Source: CBDCVN01 sp965223045 (GTDB lineage Bacteria > Deinococcota > Deinococci > Deinococcales > Trueperaceae). Taken from it: a stretch of DNA of 64,000 nt. This document shows, piece by piece, positions 1-8,555 of the stretch. Positions within the stretch are counted from its first letter, which is position 1. Each line of letters opens with the position of its first letter. The notes beneath the pieces are model-generated. The model saw only the letters and a program-made list of their open reading frames with translations. It did no database searches and was not told the DNA's origin. The position numbers and the translations under genes are program-made. Location: the NCBI GenBank assembly GCA_965223045.1, contig CBDCVN010000013.1, positions 1,984,001 through 2,048,000 of the forward strand, in the 5' to 3' direction.

Positions 1-2463
1 GAGTTGAACCATTAGCTGGGTTACAACTGAGACCATCAACACCTGGATCAGTAACTGTCACATTATCAAGTGTCGTATTACCAATATTGGTCGCTACTAT
101 TGTGTAGTTAATAATATCGCCAACAGCACTATAGCTTTGCTCTGTTGCTGTCTTGGTAATTGATAATTCTGGATTCTGATCAGCAGGAACATCTTCATCA
201 TCACAAACTTCAGCAGCACCATCAGGACCATCGTCAACACAAGCGGTATTGAGATAGTTACCAGCATCTATATCTGCCTGAGTAATTGTATGAGTCGCTG
301 TACAGGTCATAGAATCACTAGGTGCAAGAGTTGAACCATTAGCTGGGTTACAACTGAGACCATCAACACCTGGATCAGTAACTGTCACATTATCAAGTGT
401 CGTATTACCAATATTGGTCGCTACTATTGTGTAGTTAATAATATCGCCAACAGCACTATAGCTTTGCTCTGTTGCTGTCTTGGTAATTGATAATTCTGGA
501 TTCTGATCAGCAGGAACATCTTCATCATCACAAACTTCAGCAGCACCATCAGGACCATCGTCAACACAAGCGGTATTGAGATAGTTACCAGCATCTATAT
601 CTGCCTGAGTAATTGTATGAGTCGCTGTACAGGTCATAGAATCACTAGGTGCAAGAGTTGAACCATTAGCTGGGTTACAACTGAGACCATCAACACCTGG
701 ATCAGTAACTGTCACATTATCAAGTGTCGTATTACCAATATTGGTCGCTACTATTGTGTAGTTAATAATATCGCCAACAGCACTATAGCTTTGCTCTGTT
801 GCTGTCTTGGTAATTGATAATTCTGGATTCTGATCAGCAGGAACATCTTCATCATCACAAACTTCAGCAGCACCATCAGGACCATCGTCAACACAAGCGG
901 TATTGAGATAGTTACCAGCATCTATATCTGCCTGAGTAATTGTATGAGTCGCTGTACAGGTCATAGAATCACTAGGTGCAAGAGTTGAACCATTAGCTGG
1001 GTTACAACTGAGACCATCAACACCTGGATCAGTAACTGTCACATTATCAAGTGTCGTATTACCAATATTGGTCGCTACTATTGTGTAGTTAATAATATCG
1101 CCAACAGCACTATAGCTTTGCTCTGTTGCTGTCTTGGTAATTGATAATTCTGGATTCTGATCAGCAGGAACATCTTCATCATCACAAACTTCAGCAGCAC
1201 CATCAGGACCATCGTCAACACAAGCGGTATTGAGATAGTTACCAGCATCTATATCTGCCTGAGTAATTGTATGAGTCGCTGTACAGGTCATAGAATCACT
1301 AGGTGCAAGAGTTGAACCATTAGCTGGGTTACAACTGAGACCATCAACACCTGGATCAGTAACTGTCACATTATCAAGTGTCGTATTACCAATATTGGTC
1401 GCTACTATTGTGTAGTTAATAATATCGCCAACAGCACTATAGCTTTGCTCTGTTGCTGTCTTGGTAATTGATAATTCTGGATTCTGATCAGCAGGAACAT
1501 CTTCATCATCACAAACTTCAGCAGCACCATCAGGACCATCGTCAACACAAGCGGTATTGAGATAGTTACCAGCATCTATATCTGCCTGAGTAATTGTATG
1601 AGTCGCTGTACAGGTCATAGAATCACTAGGTGCAAGAGTTGAACCATTAGCTGGGTTACAACTGAGACCATCAACACCTGGATCAGTAACTGTCACATTA
1701 TCAAGTGTCGTATTACCAATATTGGTCGCTACTATTGTGTAGTTAATAATATCGCCAACAGCACTATAGCTTTGCTCTGTTGCTGTCTTGGTAATTGATA
1801 ATTCTGGATTCTGATCAGCAGGAACATCTTCATCATCACAAACTTCAGCAGCACCATCAGGACCATCGTCAACACAAGCGGTATTGAGATAGTTACCAGC
1901 ATCTATATCTGCCTGAGTAATTGTATGAGTCGCTGTACAGGTCATAGAATCACCAGGTGCAAGAGTTGAACCATTAGCTGGGTTACAACTGAGGCCATCA
2001 ACACCTGGATCAGTAACTGTCACATTATCAAGTGTCGTATTACCAATATTGGTCGCTACTATTGTGTAGTTAATAATATCGCCAACAGCACTATAGCTTT
2101 GCTCTGTTGCTGTCTTGGTAATTGATAATTCTGGATTCTGATCAGCAGGAACATCTTCATCATCACAAACTTCAGCAGCACCATCAGGACCATCGTCAAC
2201 ACAAGCGGTATTGAGATAGTTACCAGCATCTATATCTGCCTGAGTAATTGTATGAGTCGCTGTACAGGTCATAGAATCACCAGGTGCAAGAGTTGAACCA
2301 TTAGCTGGGTTACAACTGAGGCCATCAACACCTGGATCAGTAACTGTCACATTATCAAGTGTCGTATTACCAATATTGGTCGCTACTATTGTGTAGTTAA
2401 TAATATCGCCAACAGCACTATAGCTTTGCTCTGTTGCTGTCTTGGTAATTGATAATTCTGGAT
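1..2463 (-). repeat. 327-bp in-frame tandem repeats inside the DUF11 gene
   Basis: Units begin at 1, 328, 655, 982, 1309, 1636, 1963 and 2290; the last breaks off at about 2463. Each unit is exactly 327 bp (109 codons). Copies are essentially identical; the two nearest the gene start share two substitutions (caccagg for cactagg, giving Gly for Ser, and a silent gaggcc for gagacc). Near-zero divergence means very recent expansion or ongoing gene conversion. True copy number beyond the edge is unknown. Confidence 0.95.
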
Positions 2464-4108
2464 CTATTATAAACTTTACAAGTGAAACATCGACACCAAA
2501 GGCTGTTTCCCCTACAGGATTACCTTCGCTGTCAACTCTTGTTACTCCAGCTTCAATCTTGTTCAACACACCGTCAAAATCAGCAAGAACAGCAGCATCC
2601 TCGTCAAAAGTTATGTTGAATGTGCAAATTATGGATGAGCCTGCAGCTATTGGAAGATTGTGATCAAGGACTCCATCACCATTACCATCAACAGGTATAG
2701 GATTACCCTCACTATCAACAAGTATAGGAGTACCATCAGAGTTAGTGCATGTAAGGTCTTCCATAGGTAGAACAGCACCATTAGACTCATTTGTATCCAC
2801 TAAGCTTACAAGTAGTACCTCATACCCATTATTATTTGCAATTTCAACTTCATAAGGAACTGTTACAGGGTATGAATCAGGATCAACTACTTCAAATGGT
2901 TCTTCTAAGCCATCAGTAAATATACCATTACCATTACCATCATTTGTTTTGGTGACTTGTGCTGGATCAGCATTTAATAACTGATTAGTAAAGGTACAAA
3001 CCACTGTGGTGGCAGACGCAACAGTCAATGAACTAGGTGAATCACCATTGTCACAGGTAGCGTTGGTCAGCTGCCAATCAGCCGGTACCACCTCGGCCAA
3101 GTTCAGAAGTGTGTCTCCAGGAACCGCTAGAAATATGGTGGAACCTGTACCACCTACGGTAGTGATCGAGGTAAAAGGGTCTCCATCAATTGTAAAATTA
3201 AAAGTCTCATCGCCACCTATAGTGTTCTTCACAATCTGTAGGAAGCCATCACCAGCACCAACCACGCAGTCTTTCGATTCTGAACTGGGATCGGGTGATG
3301 TAAATGAACAAGCATTGGAGATGGCAATTCCGCTTGGTATATCGCCATCAAGCTCAACCAGCTCATCAGCGTAGATGATGCAGGTGAGCTGAGTATCGGT
3401 AATCGGGTCTTGCTCTCCACTAGTGTTGTGGGTGCCAACCTCATTGAACGGATCTTGTGCTGTGGTGTTCAGCGAACACGTCGTGTCGTACGGGGTCACC
3501 AAAAGATTTCCATCACCGTCCGACTCAAAGATACCATCACCATCCAAGTCTTGGGCAATGATGCCATTCGAGCCATCGCCACCACCACCGGTGAAACCAC
3601 AGCGCTTGCCTTCGTCGTTGTTCGGCTCTGAACCTTTACAGTCATATAAGGCTGCGGACTGCAGCTCCACCACACCAGTGTCGGTATTTTGTATGAATGA
3701 CCCACAAACGGCAAAGTCAGTGAATCCGCCGGCGTCGTCGGAGTCAAAGAAGATGCAGCCGTCACCGGAGTTACCACCGGGATAGGCAGTGTCATCGAAT
3801 TGCATCTGAGCAACGTAAAAGCCGGAGTCGAGCAGATGGCTGTCATCGAACCCAAGCTGGCTCACGTCGGTTTGAGCTGGAACATCGTCGGGACCATCAG
3901 CATCTACCGTAATCCTTAAATTATGACTCAATACTCTAAGTACTGATGAAGGTGGTTGACTTCTATTTTGTACATCTTGCAAATCATCTGGTGCTTGCTC
4001 ATTTAAAACTTCTTTTTTACCCCCTGAACAAGCAGCAAGTACAAGCAGCAAGCCCAGCATCACTACCGCAGGCAGCATTAACTGCCAAGACCTTCTTAAT
4101 TTCTTCAT
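1..4108 (-). CDS. Giant DUF11-repeat surface lipoprotein, 5' part (runs off left edge)
   Basis: Reading frame open from an ATG at 4108 to the window edge, at least 1369 codons, no stop. AAGGA lies about 8 nt before the ATG. The N-terminus is a lipoprotein signal: basic MKKLRR, hydrophobic stretch, lipobox LAAC near residue 27. An acidic, Cys-containing unknown region follows, then about residues 265-375 a prealbumin-like (SpaA-type) segment ending VVCTFTNQL, one divergent domain, then about 7.5 copies of a 109-residue DUF11/DUF7507-type domain (PELSITKTATEQSYSAVGD..., with Cys pairs). Such proteins are long cell-surface or adhesion stalks; that role is family knowledge. The C-terminus and anchor are outside the window. 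Roughly 2960-3905 is visibly richer in G+C than the rest, suggesting a chimeric gene. Confidence 0.85.
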   Translation of the reverse strand, partial: MKKLRRSWQLMLPAVVMLGLLLVLAACSGGKKEVLNEQAPDDLQDVQNRSQPPSSVLRVLSHNLRITVDADGPDDVPAQTDVSQLGFDDSHLLDSGFYVAQMQFDDTAYPGGNSGDGCIFFDSDDAGGFTDFAVCGSFIQNTDTGVVELQSAALYDCKGSEPNNDEGKRCGFTGGGGDGSNGIIAQDLDGDGIFESDGDGNLLVTPYDTTCSLNTTAQDPFNEVGTHNTSGEQDPITDTQLTCIIYADELVELDGDIPSGIAISNACSFTSPDPSSESKDCVVGAGDGFLQIVKNTIGGDETFNFTIDGDPFTSITTVGGTGSTIFLAVPGDTLLNLAEVVPADWQLTNATCDNGDSPSSLTVASATTVVCTFTNQLLNADPAQVTKTNDGNGNGIFTDGLEEPFEVVDPDSYPVTVPYEVEIANNNGYEVLLVSLVDTNESNGAVLPMEDLTCTNSDGTPILVDSEGNPIPVDGNGDGVLDHNLPIAAGSSIICTFNITFDEDAAVLADFDGVLNKIEAGVTRVDSEGNPVGETAFGVDVSLVKFIIDPELSITKTATEQSYSAVGDIINYTIVATNIGNTTLDNVTVTDPGVDGLSCNPANGSTLAPGDSMTCTATHTITQADIDAGNYLNTACVDDGPDGAAEVCDDEDVPADQNPELSITKTATEQSYSAVGDIINYTIVATNIGNTTLDNVTVTDPGVDGLSCNPANGSTLAPGDSMTCTATHTITQADIDAGNYLNTACVDDGPDGAAEVCDDEDVPADQNPELSITKTATEQSYSAVGDIINYTIVATNIGNTTLDNVTVTDPGVDGLSCNPANGSTLAPSDSMTCTATHTITQADIDAGNYLNTACVDDGPDGAAEVCDDEDVPADQNPELSITKTATEQSYSAVGDIINYTIVATNIGNTTLDNVTVTDPGVDGLSCNPANGSTLAPSDSMTCTATHTITQADIDAGNYLNTACVDDGPDGAAEVCDDEDVPADQNPELSITKTATEQSYSAVGDIINYTIVATNIGNTTLDNVTVTDPGVDGLSCNPANGSTLAPSDSMTCTATHTITQADIDAGNYLNTACVDDGPDGAAEVCDDEDVPADQNPELSITKTATEQSYSAVGDIINYTIVATNIGNTTLDNVTVTDPGVDGLSCNPANGSTLAPSDSMTCTATHTITQADIDAGNYLNTACVDDGPDGAAEVCDDEDVPADQNPELSITKTATEQSYSAVGDIINYTIVATNIGNTTLDNVTVTDPGVDGLSCNPANGSTLAPSDSMTCTATHTITQADIDAGNYLNTACVDDGPDGAAEVCDDEDVPADQNPELSITKTATEQSYSAVGDIINYTIVATNIGNTTLDNVTVTDPGVDGLSCNPANGST

Positions 4109-4938
4109 ACAACATCCTTTCTTTAGTGTGTATGATAACTATAAATATAAACTTTTAGATTTAGGGGTTTAGCATTATTAAAATATTGATTGTGACTAAG
4201 CGTTTAATTTTAGTATCACCGGCAAACAATCACCACAATAGTGTGATGTTTTTTATACATGTTTTATGGCATAGAAACCTACCTGAACACTAACACCACT
4301 ATAACTGCTTCAAACGCCCAGAGGGTAGGAAACACCCAAACTACTAAACTTTAAAACACATAAAATCTCATCAAAATTAAAATAGCAACCCTAGATCTCC
4401 TAATGAAAGGTTAACGTTTTACTGATAAAAAGTTAGCGTCCTACTAACAAAGTTGTAATTGCAAAACTATAAATTGATACTACTATAAACCTTAGAGTGT
4501 GTGGTGGTTTGAATCGACTAAAGAACCTCCAACACATGATATTTACAAGATCAACCAACTTCACAACATCCGCCAACTTACCTAGACACCACTCACCTGA
4601 AAACTAACCTCCTAAATAACCTATAACACAACCGCAATGCTTGCCTACACTCCGACCGACAACATAGTATCTTATGTCAACTCCTTTCAAAATACACACA
4701 CCTATAAAAAATTGAAATTAATTCACTAAAAATTATAGGTGGATTAAAATTCTTACAAGCCCTAGTCTATGCTTTCTCAATTAGAGCTTGATGAGTCTAT
4801 AGTGAAATATCATTCATGTAAAATTTGCACAAAGATGCACAAACACCTCATTATATAATGAGTATCTAAGTTAGACTCTTGTAACTGTTAAGTCTCATAT
4901 TTCAAATACAATTAAAGCTTACCAACTTCTCGCTTTTC
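4109..4938. other. Non-coding stretch upstream of the DUF11 gene
   Basis: About 830 bp, very AT-rich, with no convincing ORF on either strand. It must hold the promoter of the DUF11 lipoprotein, but I cannot single out a clear -35/-10 pair. A hairpin near 4230-4256 (ATCAC...GTGTGAT followed by a T run) resembles a plus-strand terminator without a gene in front of it. Confidence 0.5.
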
Positions 4939-5085
4939 TCAGGGTAAATACTCAAGAACATTGTCTGTGGAGCGAGTATTAACATTGGCCCAAAAAGTTC
5001 CATCTAGCTCTGGAATATCAGAATAATCTATGTTTTCATTACGAATTGCAGCAATTTCATTCAAGTGTTTTTTCGATATGCTCAT
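4939..5085 (-). CDS. Stub of a BrnA-like antitoxin (48 aa)
   Basis: A 48-codon ORF starts at ATG 5085 and stops at TGA 4939-4941. Its middle, NIDYSDIPELDGTFWANV, matches the linker that BrnA-family antitoxins carry before their DNA-binding part (D-x-DYSDIPELD-x-x-FW pattern, from memory of the family). After about residue 36 the usual ribbon-helix-helix part is missing and the frame ends in NVLEYLP. No BrnT toxin is visible next to it and there is no clear ribosome site. The start abuts a dispersed repeat at 5091. Most likely a decayed remnant; a functional micro-protein cannot be excluded. Confidence 0.45.
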   Translation of the reverse strand: MSISKKHLNEIAAIRNENIDYSDIPELDGTFWANVNTRSTDNVLEYLP

Positions 5086-5090
5086 AATAC

Positions 5091-5265
5091 ATATAGATGC
5101 CCAGATAAATCTTTGCCTGACTTATTGCAGAATCAAATGAGGCTGAGTTCTGGGAGGCAAATCCCCCTAAATCCCCCTTAATAAGGGGGGCTAGGGGGGA
5201 TTTTCTACTTAGGAAAAAATTTCTGGCTCACTATAAATGCTGCTATCATAAATGTGTACAAATGT
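5091..5265 (-). repeat. Dispersed intergenic repeat with CCCCC/GGGGG palindrome
   Basis: Read on the minus strand it contains ATAGTGAGCCAGAAA, a palindromic AAATCCCCCC...GGGGGATTT core, then CTCATTTGATTCTGC and AAAGATTTATCTGGGCATC. The same order of blocks occurs at about 10105-10245 in the opposite orientation. The G/C core alone recurs at 26960-27003, and the TTTATCTGG block at 8857, 16067, 32206 and 55645. It is a repeat family of the genome and not coding. Confidence 0.7.
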
Positions 5266-5309
5266 GTTCACAAATAATTTGTTTCCCGCCCTGACTCTCC
5301 AACGAGTAG

Positions 5310-6542
5310 TCATATCTGGCAAGGCGTTAATTTCCCAGTAGCCTCTGGGTATATTTCTTTAACTAAGTTTCTAAGGTTGTTTGCAGCATTTATGTCTCTG
5401 TCATGAGTTTGGTTACACTCTGGACAAGACCAGCTACGAGTGGATAGTTTTAACTCTTCTAATATGTATCCACATTCTGAACAAGTCTTGCTTGATGGAT
5501 ACCATCTATCTGCTATTACAACCTTGGTCTTGTATCTGTCCGCTTTATATTCTACTTGCCTACGAATCTCAAACATTCCTATGTCTGAAACTGCTTTAGC
5601 TAAATTTCTATTCTTTAGCATTCCAGATACATTTAAATCTTCCAACACTACAGCTTGGTTCTCGCTGACTATTTTAGTACTTAGTTTGTGCTGAAAGTCT
5701 TTCCTTATATTCCCTACCCTTGCATGTGTCTTTGCTATGGTGGCATATTGCCTCCTTTGTCTATTGCTAACATATTCTCGTCCTTCTTTCTTTTGAGCTT
5801 CCCTTTTCCTTGAAGCCTTCCTTTGTCTAAGTTTTAACCTCTTTTGGTATTTTGCTAACGGTTTTGGTGCCTCAAACCTTTCTCCATTTGAGAGTATTGC
5901 TGCATCCTTGATTCCTAGATCTATTCCTATAATGCCCTCTGATTTCCTGTCTTGATAATATTGTTCCTCTGGAACATCTACATTAATACTTAAGAACCAC
6001 CTCGTTCCTTGTTTAGAAACTACTCCAGACACTATGTTTCCTTTGAACCTTACTTCTTCTGTCATTACTACTAAACCTAGCAATGGTATTCGTACTTTGT
6101 TCTCTATTATTCCAAATTTATCATTGCTCAGATAGAAACTTTGCTTGTCTTTTACACTCTTAAACTTTGGCGCAAATGCCATCTGTGAATGTTTTATGCC
6201 TTTTGATTCAAGGTGTTTCTTATCCTTTTTGTTCCAAACAGGTGTTTTCCCTTTCTTTAACTCTGCCCAGAACCTTTGCCATGCTTTTTGTAGATCACTA
6301 AATGGTTGCTGGTTTGCATCTTTTGGTGATTCATATATCCATGGGAATTGTTCTTTCTTAATTGCATTAAATTCCTTTTTGAGCACTGTCAAACTAGGGT
6401 TCTTACCTGTTTCCTTCCTTATTTTATGACATTTTTCCAATCCCCAATTATAGGTAAATCTACTTACTCCACAAGCTTTGTTGAAAAATTCTTCTTGTTC
6501 TTTTGTTGGTTTTAGTTGGATTTTGTGAGCTAAGTTATTCAT
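5310..6542 (-). CDS. tnpB: TnpB RNA-guided endonuclease (IS607-associated)
   Basis: 410 aa. N-terminal OrfB_IS605-type helix-turn-helix region (KIQLKPTKEQEEFF, FTYNWGLEKC). The RuvC-like nuclease follows with its three acidic residues: Asp in GIDLGIKDA, Glu in VVLEDLNVSGM and Asp in HDRDINAANNL. A CxxC...CxxC zinc knuckle (CSECG...CPEC) interrupts the last RuvC part. TnpB proteins cut DNA guided by a transposon-end RNA (omega RNA) that overlaps the gene's 3' end. The ATG overlaps the recombinase stop (GAAGATGAATAA), so translation is probably coupled. All catalytic positions are intact. The omega RNA would lie on the minus strand across about 5400-5250; I cannot fold it by eye. Confidence 0.93.
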   Translation of the reverse strand: MNNLAHKIQLKPTKEQEEFFNKACGVSRFTYNWGLEKCHKIRKETGKNPSLTVLKKEFNAIKKEQFPWIYESPKDANQQPFSDLQKAWQRFWAELKKGKTPVWNKKDKKHLESKGIKHSQMAFAPKFKSVKDKQSFYLSNDKFGIIENKVRIPLLGLVVMTEEVRFKGNIVSGVVSKQGTRWFLSINVDVPEEQYYQDRKSEGIIGIDLGIKDAAILSNGERFEAPKPLAKYQKRLKLRQRKASRKREAQKKEGREYVSNRQRRQYATIAKTHARVGNIRKDFQHKLSTKIVSENQAVVLEDLNVSGMLKNRNLAKAVSDIGMFEIRRQVEYKADRYKTKVVIADRWYPSSKTCSECGYILEELKLSTRSWSCPECNQTHDRDINAANNLRNLVKEIYPEATGKLTPCQI

Positions 6543-7167
6543 CTTCTTCTTTGAGTTTTGTTTGTTTTAAACTCTCTGCCAACTTCTTTTTATAATTCCT
6601 TAAACCATATAAGCGACTTGAAAAACAATGCAAAATAGTCATAAGGTCTTGTATCATTTCCTGTTCAGGGGACAAGCTTTCCTGATTTAGTACCATAAGC
6701 TCACAACCGTTGTTTTTACAGTAATGTTCAAACCATTCATATCCAAACCTCGCTAGACGGTCTTTGTGAGCTATGACTAATACCTTGACTTCTCGTCTAC
6801 CTACTGAATCCATTGTTCTAAGAAATTTCCTTCGCTTCATGTTCATGCCACCACCAATTTCTTCTACATACTCAACGTCTGTAAAACCCTTGGCAGCACA
6901 AAAAGTTTCTAGTATTTTTCTTTGGTTTTTAAGATCGGGTCTTTGTGAAGGGCTGGACACTCGACAATACACTACAATTCTAGTAGGCACGTCTGCTTTT
7001 ATGCCTTGTAAAGCTGTTATCTGAGACTCTAGGTACAAACGACGGTTTGTTTCTGTTCTACCCACAGGAACCAATTTGCCTTGACGATCCCACCTCTGTA
7101 ATGTTTTAGTTGTAACTCCTAAACGCTTTGAGGCTTCTTGTGTTGTAATTGTGTTCCCTTTGGACAT
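6535..7167 (-). CDS. tnpA: IS607-type serine recombinase with MerR-like HTH
   Basis: 210 aa from ATG 7167. MerR-type helix-turn-helix at residues 5-45 (TTQEASKRLGVTTKTLQRWD), then the small serine-recombinase domain with the catalytic Ser in VYCRVSSPSQ and the Arg-rich HKDRLARFG motif. This enzyme is the IS607 transposase and recombines through a Ser-DNA link. An upstream ATG at 7188 adds 7 residues, but it overlaps the -10 box TATAAT, so 7167 is preferred. With that promoter the mRNA would begin almost at the start codon. It overlaps tnpB by 8 nt. Confidence 0.92.
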   Translation of the reverse strand: MSKGNTITTQEASKRLGVTTKTLQRWDRQGKLVPVGRTETNRRLYLESQITALQGIKADVPTRIVVYCRVSSPSQRPDLKNQRKILETFCAAKGFTDVEYVEEIGGGMNMKRRKFLRTMDSVGRREVKVLVIAHKDRLARFGYEWFEHYCKNNGCELMVLNQESLSPEQEMIQDLMTILHCFSSRLYGLRNYKKKLAESLKQTKLKEEDE

Positions 7168-7177
7168 GTTAAACACA

Positions 7178-7206
7178 ATTATACACATTAGATGCTATCT
7201 AGTCAA
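7178..7206 (-). promoter_or_regulatory. Consensus promoter of IS607 #1, leaderless geometry
   Basis: On the minus strand TTGACT (7206-7201), 17-nt spacer, TATAAT (7183-7178). The expected transcription start is within a few bases of ATG 7167, leaving no room for a ribosome site. Confidence 0.75.
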
Positions 7207-7239
7207 CCTCCTCATTTTCGATTGCCACAAGTTGACACT

Positions 7240-7590
7240 CCCGCGGCTAAAGCCGAGGGATTCTTGCTTCAACGACTGCACTTATACATGAGGGATTACT
7301 CCACCGTGTACAGAGGTCCATATCTCCACAAGCGTTAAATTCGGGCATGCCCTGCCCTACTGTTTACTACATGAAAAAAGTTTGCGAGGTCATCATGAAC
7401 TGGCTGACCGTTAGGTCGCTCTACGCACTCTATCTCTGTAGAGTTTTTACGTTGTTCACTTACCCTTGTTGGCATATCTCTAATAATAACACTTTAGGAG
7501 GTGTTGTTGCATGACAAAGATTAAATTTTTCTCTGAAAAATTCCTTGAATTCATTCCACGGCTAAAGCACGTGGGCTTTCTTCAATCAGG
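7240..7590 (-). mobile_element. Remnant of an IS200/IS605-type element (tnpB 3' tail and ends, no tnpB body)
   Basis: Two hairpins with the shared core GGCTAAAGC bracket the segment: CCCGCGGC-taaa-GCCGAGGG at 7246-7265 and CCACG...CGTGG at about 7557-7575, typical of the palindromic ends of this family. Read on the minus strand, the sequence inside still encodes FNACGDMDLCTR, the C-terminal tail that TnpB proteins of this group carry over the omega-RNA region, but frames are broken. The tnpB body is gone. Its upstream end coincides with the break in the neighbouring HigB gene. Confidence 0.6.
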
Positions 7591-7837
7591 CGTTCCTGTA
7601 AGTGAAGTTAATGCGTGTAATTAAGCGGTAATGGTTGCCTTTGATATTAAAAATCACATAATCAGGCTGTACAAAGTCAGCACTTCCAAAGGTTTCTTTA
7701 AGTTCTGCAAAGTTACTAAAGTTAGCTTTTTTCATTAGCTTGTACCAAACTGTTAAAGCATCCTCGCTGTCAGCATGATCTTCCCAAAATGAGCGTAGGG
7801 TGTTTACAGTACCAACTTTAAAATACTTTCCACTCAA
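7586..7837 (-). pseudogene. Truncated HigB-type mRNA-interferase toxin
   Basis: 83 codons. VNTLRSFWEDHADSEDAL, WYKLMKKANF and VIFNIKGNHYRLITRINF are the signature order of HigB_toxin-family ribosome-dependent RNases. Family members then continue with about 15 more residues (IRF-GTH-EYD), but here the frame leaves homology after FTYR and stops three codons later, exactly where the IS605-type remnant begins. The normal N-terminal Met is also missing; the frame opens with TTG inside the preceding gene. No HigA antitoxin follows. I read it as a toxin inactivated by the element. Confidence 0.7.
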
Positions 7838-8555
7838 AGCCTTCAGGGTTTTTAAGAGTGGTTATAGTGTCACCAATAGCAAGTGCCAAGAGACCCTGTT
7901 TTGATAGTGCTGTAATTAGGCTTTCATCTAAATGCATTGATGACATTGCTCCTATAATTAATAATCCTTTATTCTTGTGTTCTGGAAAGTAAGTATAAAA
8001 TTCTGTTAGTACAGCTAAGAACTGGGGAATATCTTCAGGTTTTAATGTGCTTTTGGTTTCATTGACCAGCAAGTATTTATCACTTTCTACTATGGCATCA
8101 AACTCACGAATTTCCCTAGTAACAGGATGTCTTCTTTTTATACGTACATTAATAAGTATTTCGCTACCTTCTGGTAGATCAGTGACTTCAAAAAAGATTC
8201 TTCCTAAGCTAGGTGCAACCAAGTCTTCAACTACAGTACCTAAGCGACAAGAAAGTTCTCTTAGCTGTTTGTTTAATTGTTGTTGGCTTTTCCTAAGATC
8301 AGCAAAGCCTTCTTCCATAGGAGCATTGGATTCTTCCATACTAGCATTGGATTCTTCCATACGAATACTAGATTCTTGCATGGTAATTCTTAGTTTATCT
8401 GTTTCCTGTCTTAATTCATCTATTCTTCGACTTAGTCTATCTGTTTGCTGCTGGTTTTTAGTAATGTTGATAGACTGCTGTAGAACTAACTGCTCTATTC
8501 TATCAAGGCGATCTTCTGTTTTAGTAAGGCGAGTTTCTAAGAGGTTTGTTGGCAT
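7818..8555 (-). CDS. DUF3782-like coiled-coil PD-(D/E)XK nuclease-fold protein
   Basis: 245 aa. Residues 1-110 are predicted coiled coil, Gln/Glu/Arg-rich with short internal repeats (MEESNASMEESNAPMEE). Residues 130-245 fit the nuclease-like fold of DUF3782 proteins: EFDAIVESDKYLLVNETKST gives the D...ExK pattern, followed by alternating strands and helices. Proteins of this kind are common in multicellular cyanobacteria and in accessory regions elsewhere; their function is unknown. The stop overlaps the HigB stub by 20 nt. No clear ribosome site; the ATG at 8555 is the only sensible start. Confidence 0.7.
   Translation of the reverse strand: MPTNLLETRLTKTEDRLDRIEQLVLQQSINITKNQQQTDRLSRRIDELRQETDKLRITMQESSIRMEESNASMEESNAPMEEGFADLRKSQQQLNKQLRELSCRLGTVVEDLVAPSLGRIFFEVTDLPEGSEILINVRIKRRHPVTREIREFDAIVESDKYLLVNETKSTLKPEDIPQFLAVLTEFYTYFPEHKNKGLLIIGAMSSMHLDESLITALSKQGLLALAIGDTITTLKNPEGFEWKVF

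Larger units (their letters stand above)
5280..7230 (-). mobile_element. IS607-family element #1 (serine recombinase + TnpB)
   Basis: The two genes of an IS607 element lie head-to-tail with an 8-nt overlap: a MerR-HTH serine recombinase (transposase) and an RNA-guided nuclease TnpB. IS607 elements have no terminal inverted repeats and no target duplication, so the ends are only approximate; I place them between the 5' promoter near 7206 and the sequence just beyond the tnpB stop. Both proteins look complete with catalytic residues present, so the copy may be active. It lies between a dispersed repeat and an IS605-type remnant. Confidence 0.8.

Noticed and set aside
1..2463. CRISPR-like array (regularly spaced repeats)
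   Set aside because: The period is 327 bp with no short repeat/variable spacer alternation; the whole unit is conserved and codes for a 109-residue domain.
3006..3855. Several 70-120 codon ORFs on both strands near 3.0-3.9 kb
   Set aside because: They lie antisense or out of frame within the open DUF11 lipoprotein gene and show no ribosome sites or families.
5280..7230. Terminal inverted repeats for IS607 #1
   Set aside because: I looked for matching ends and found none; IS607 elements do not carry them, so only approximate limits are given.
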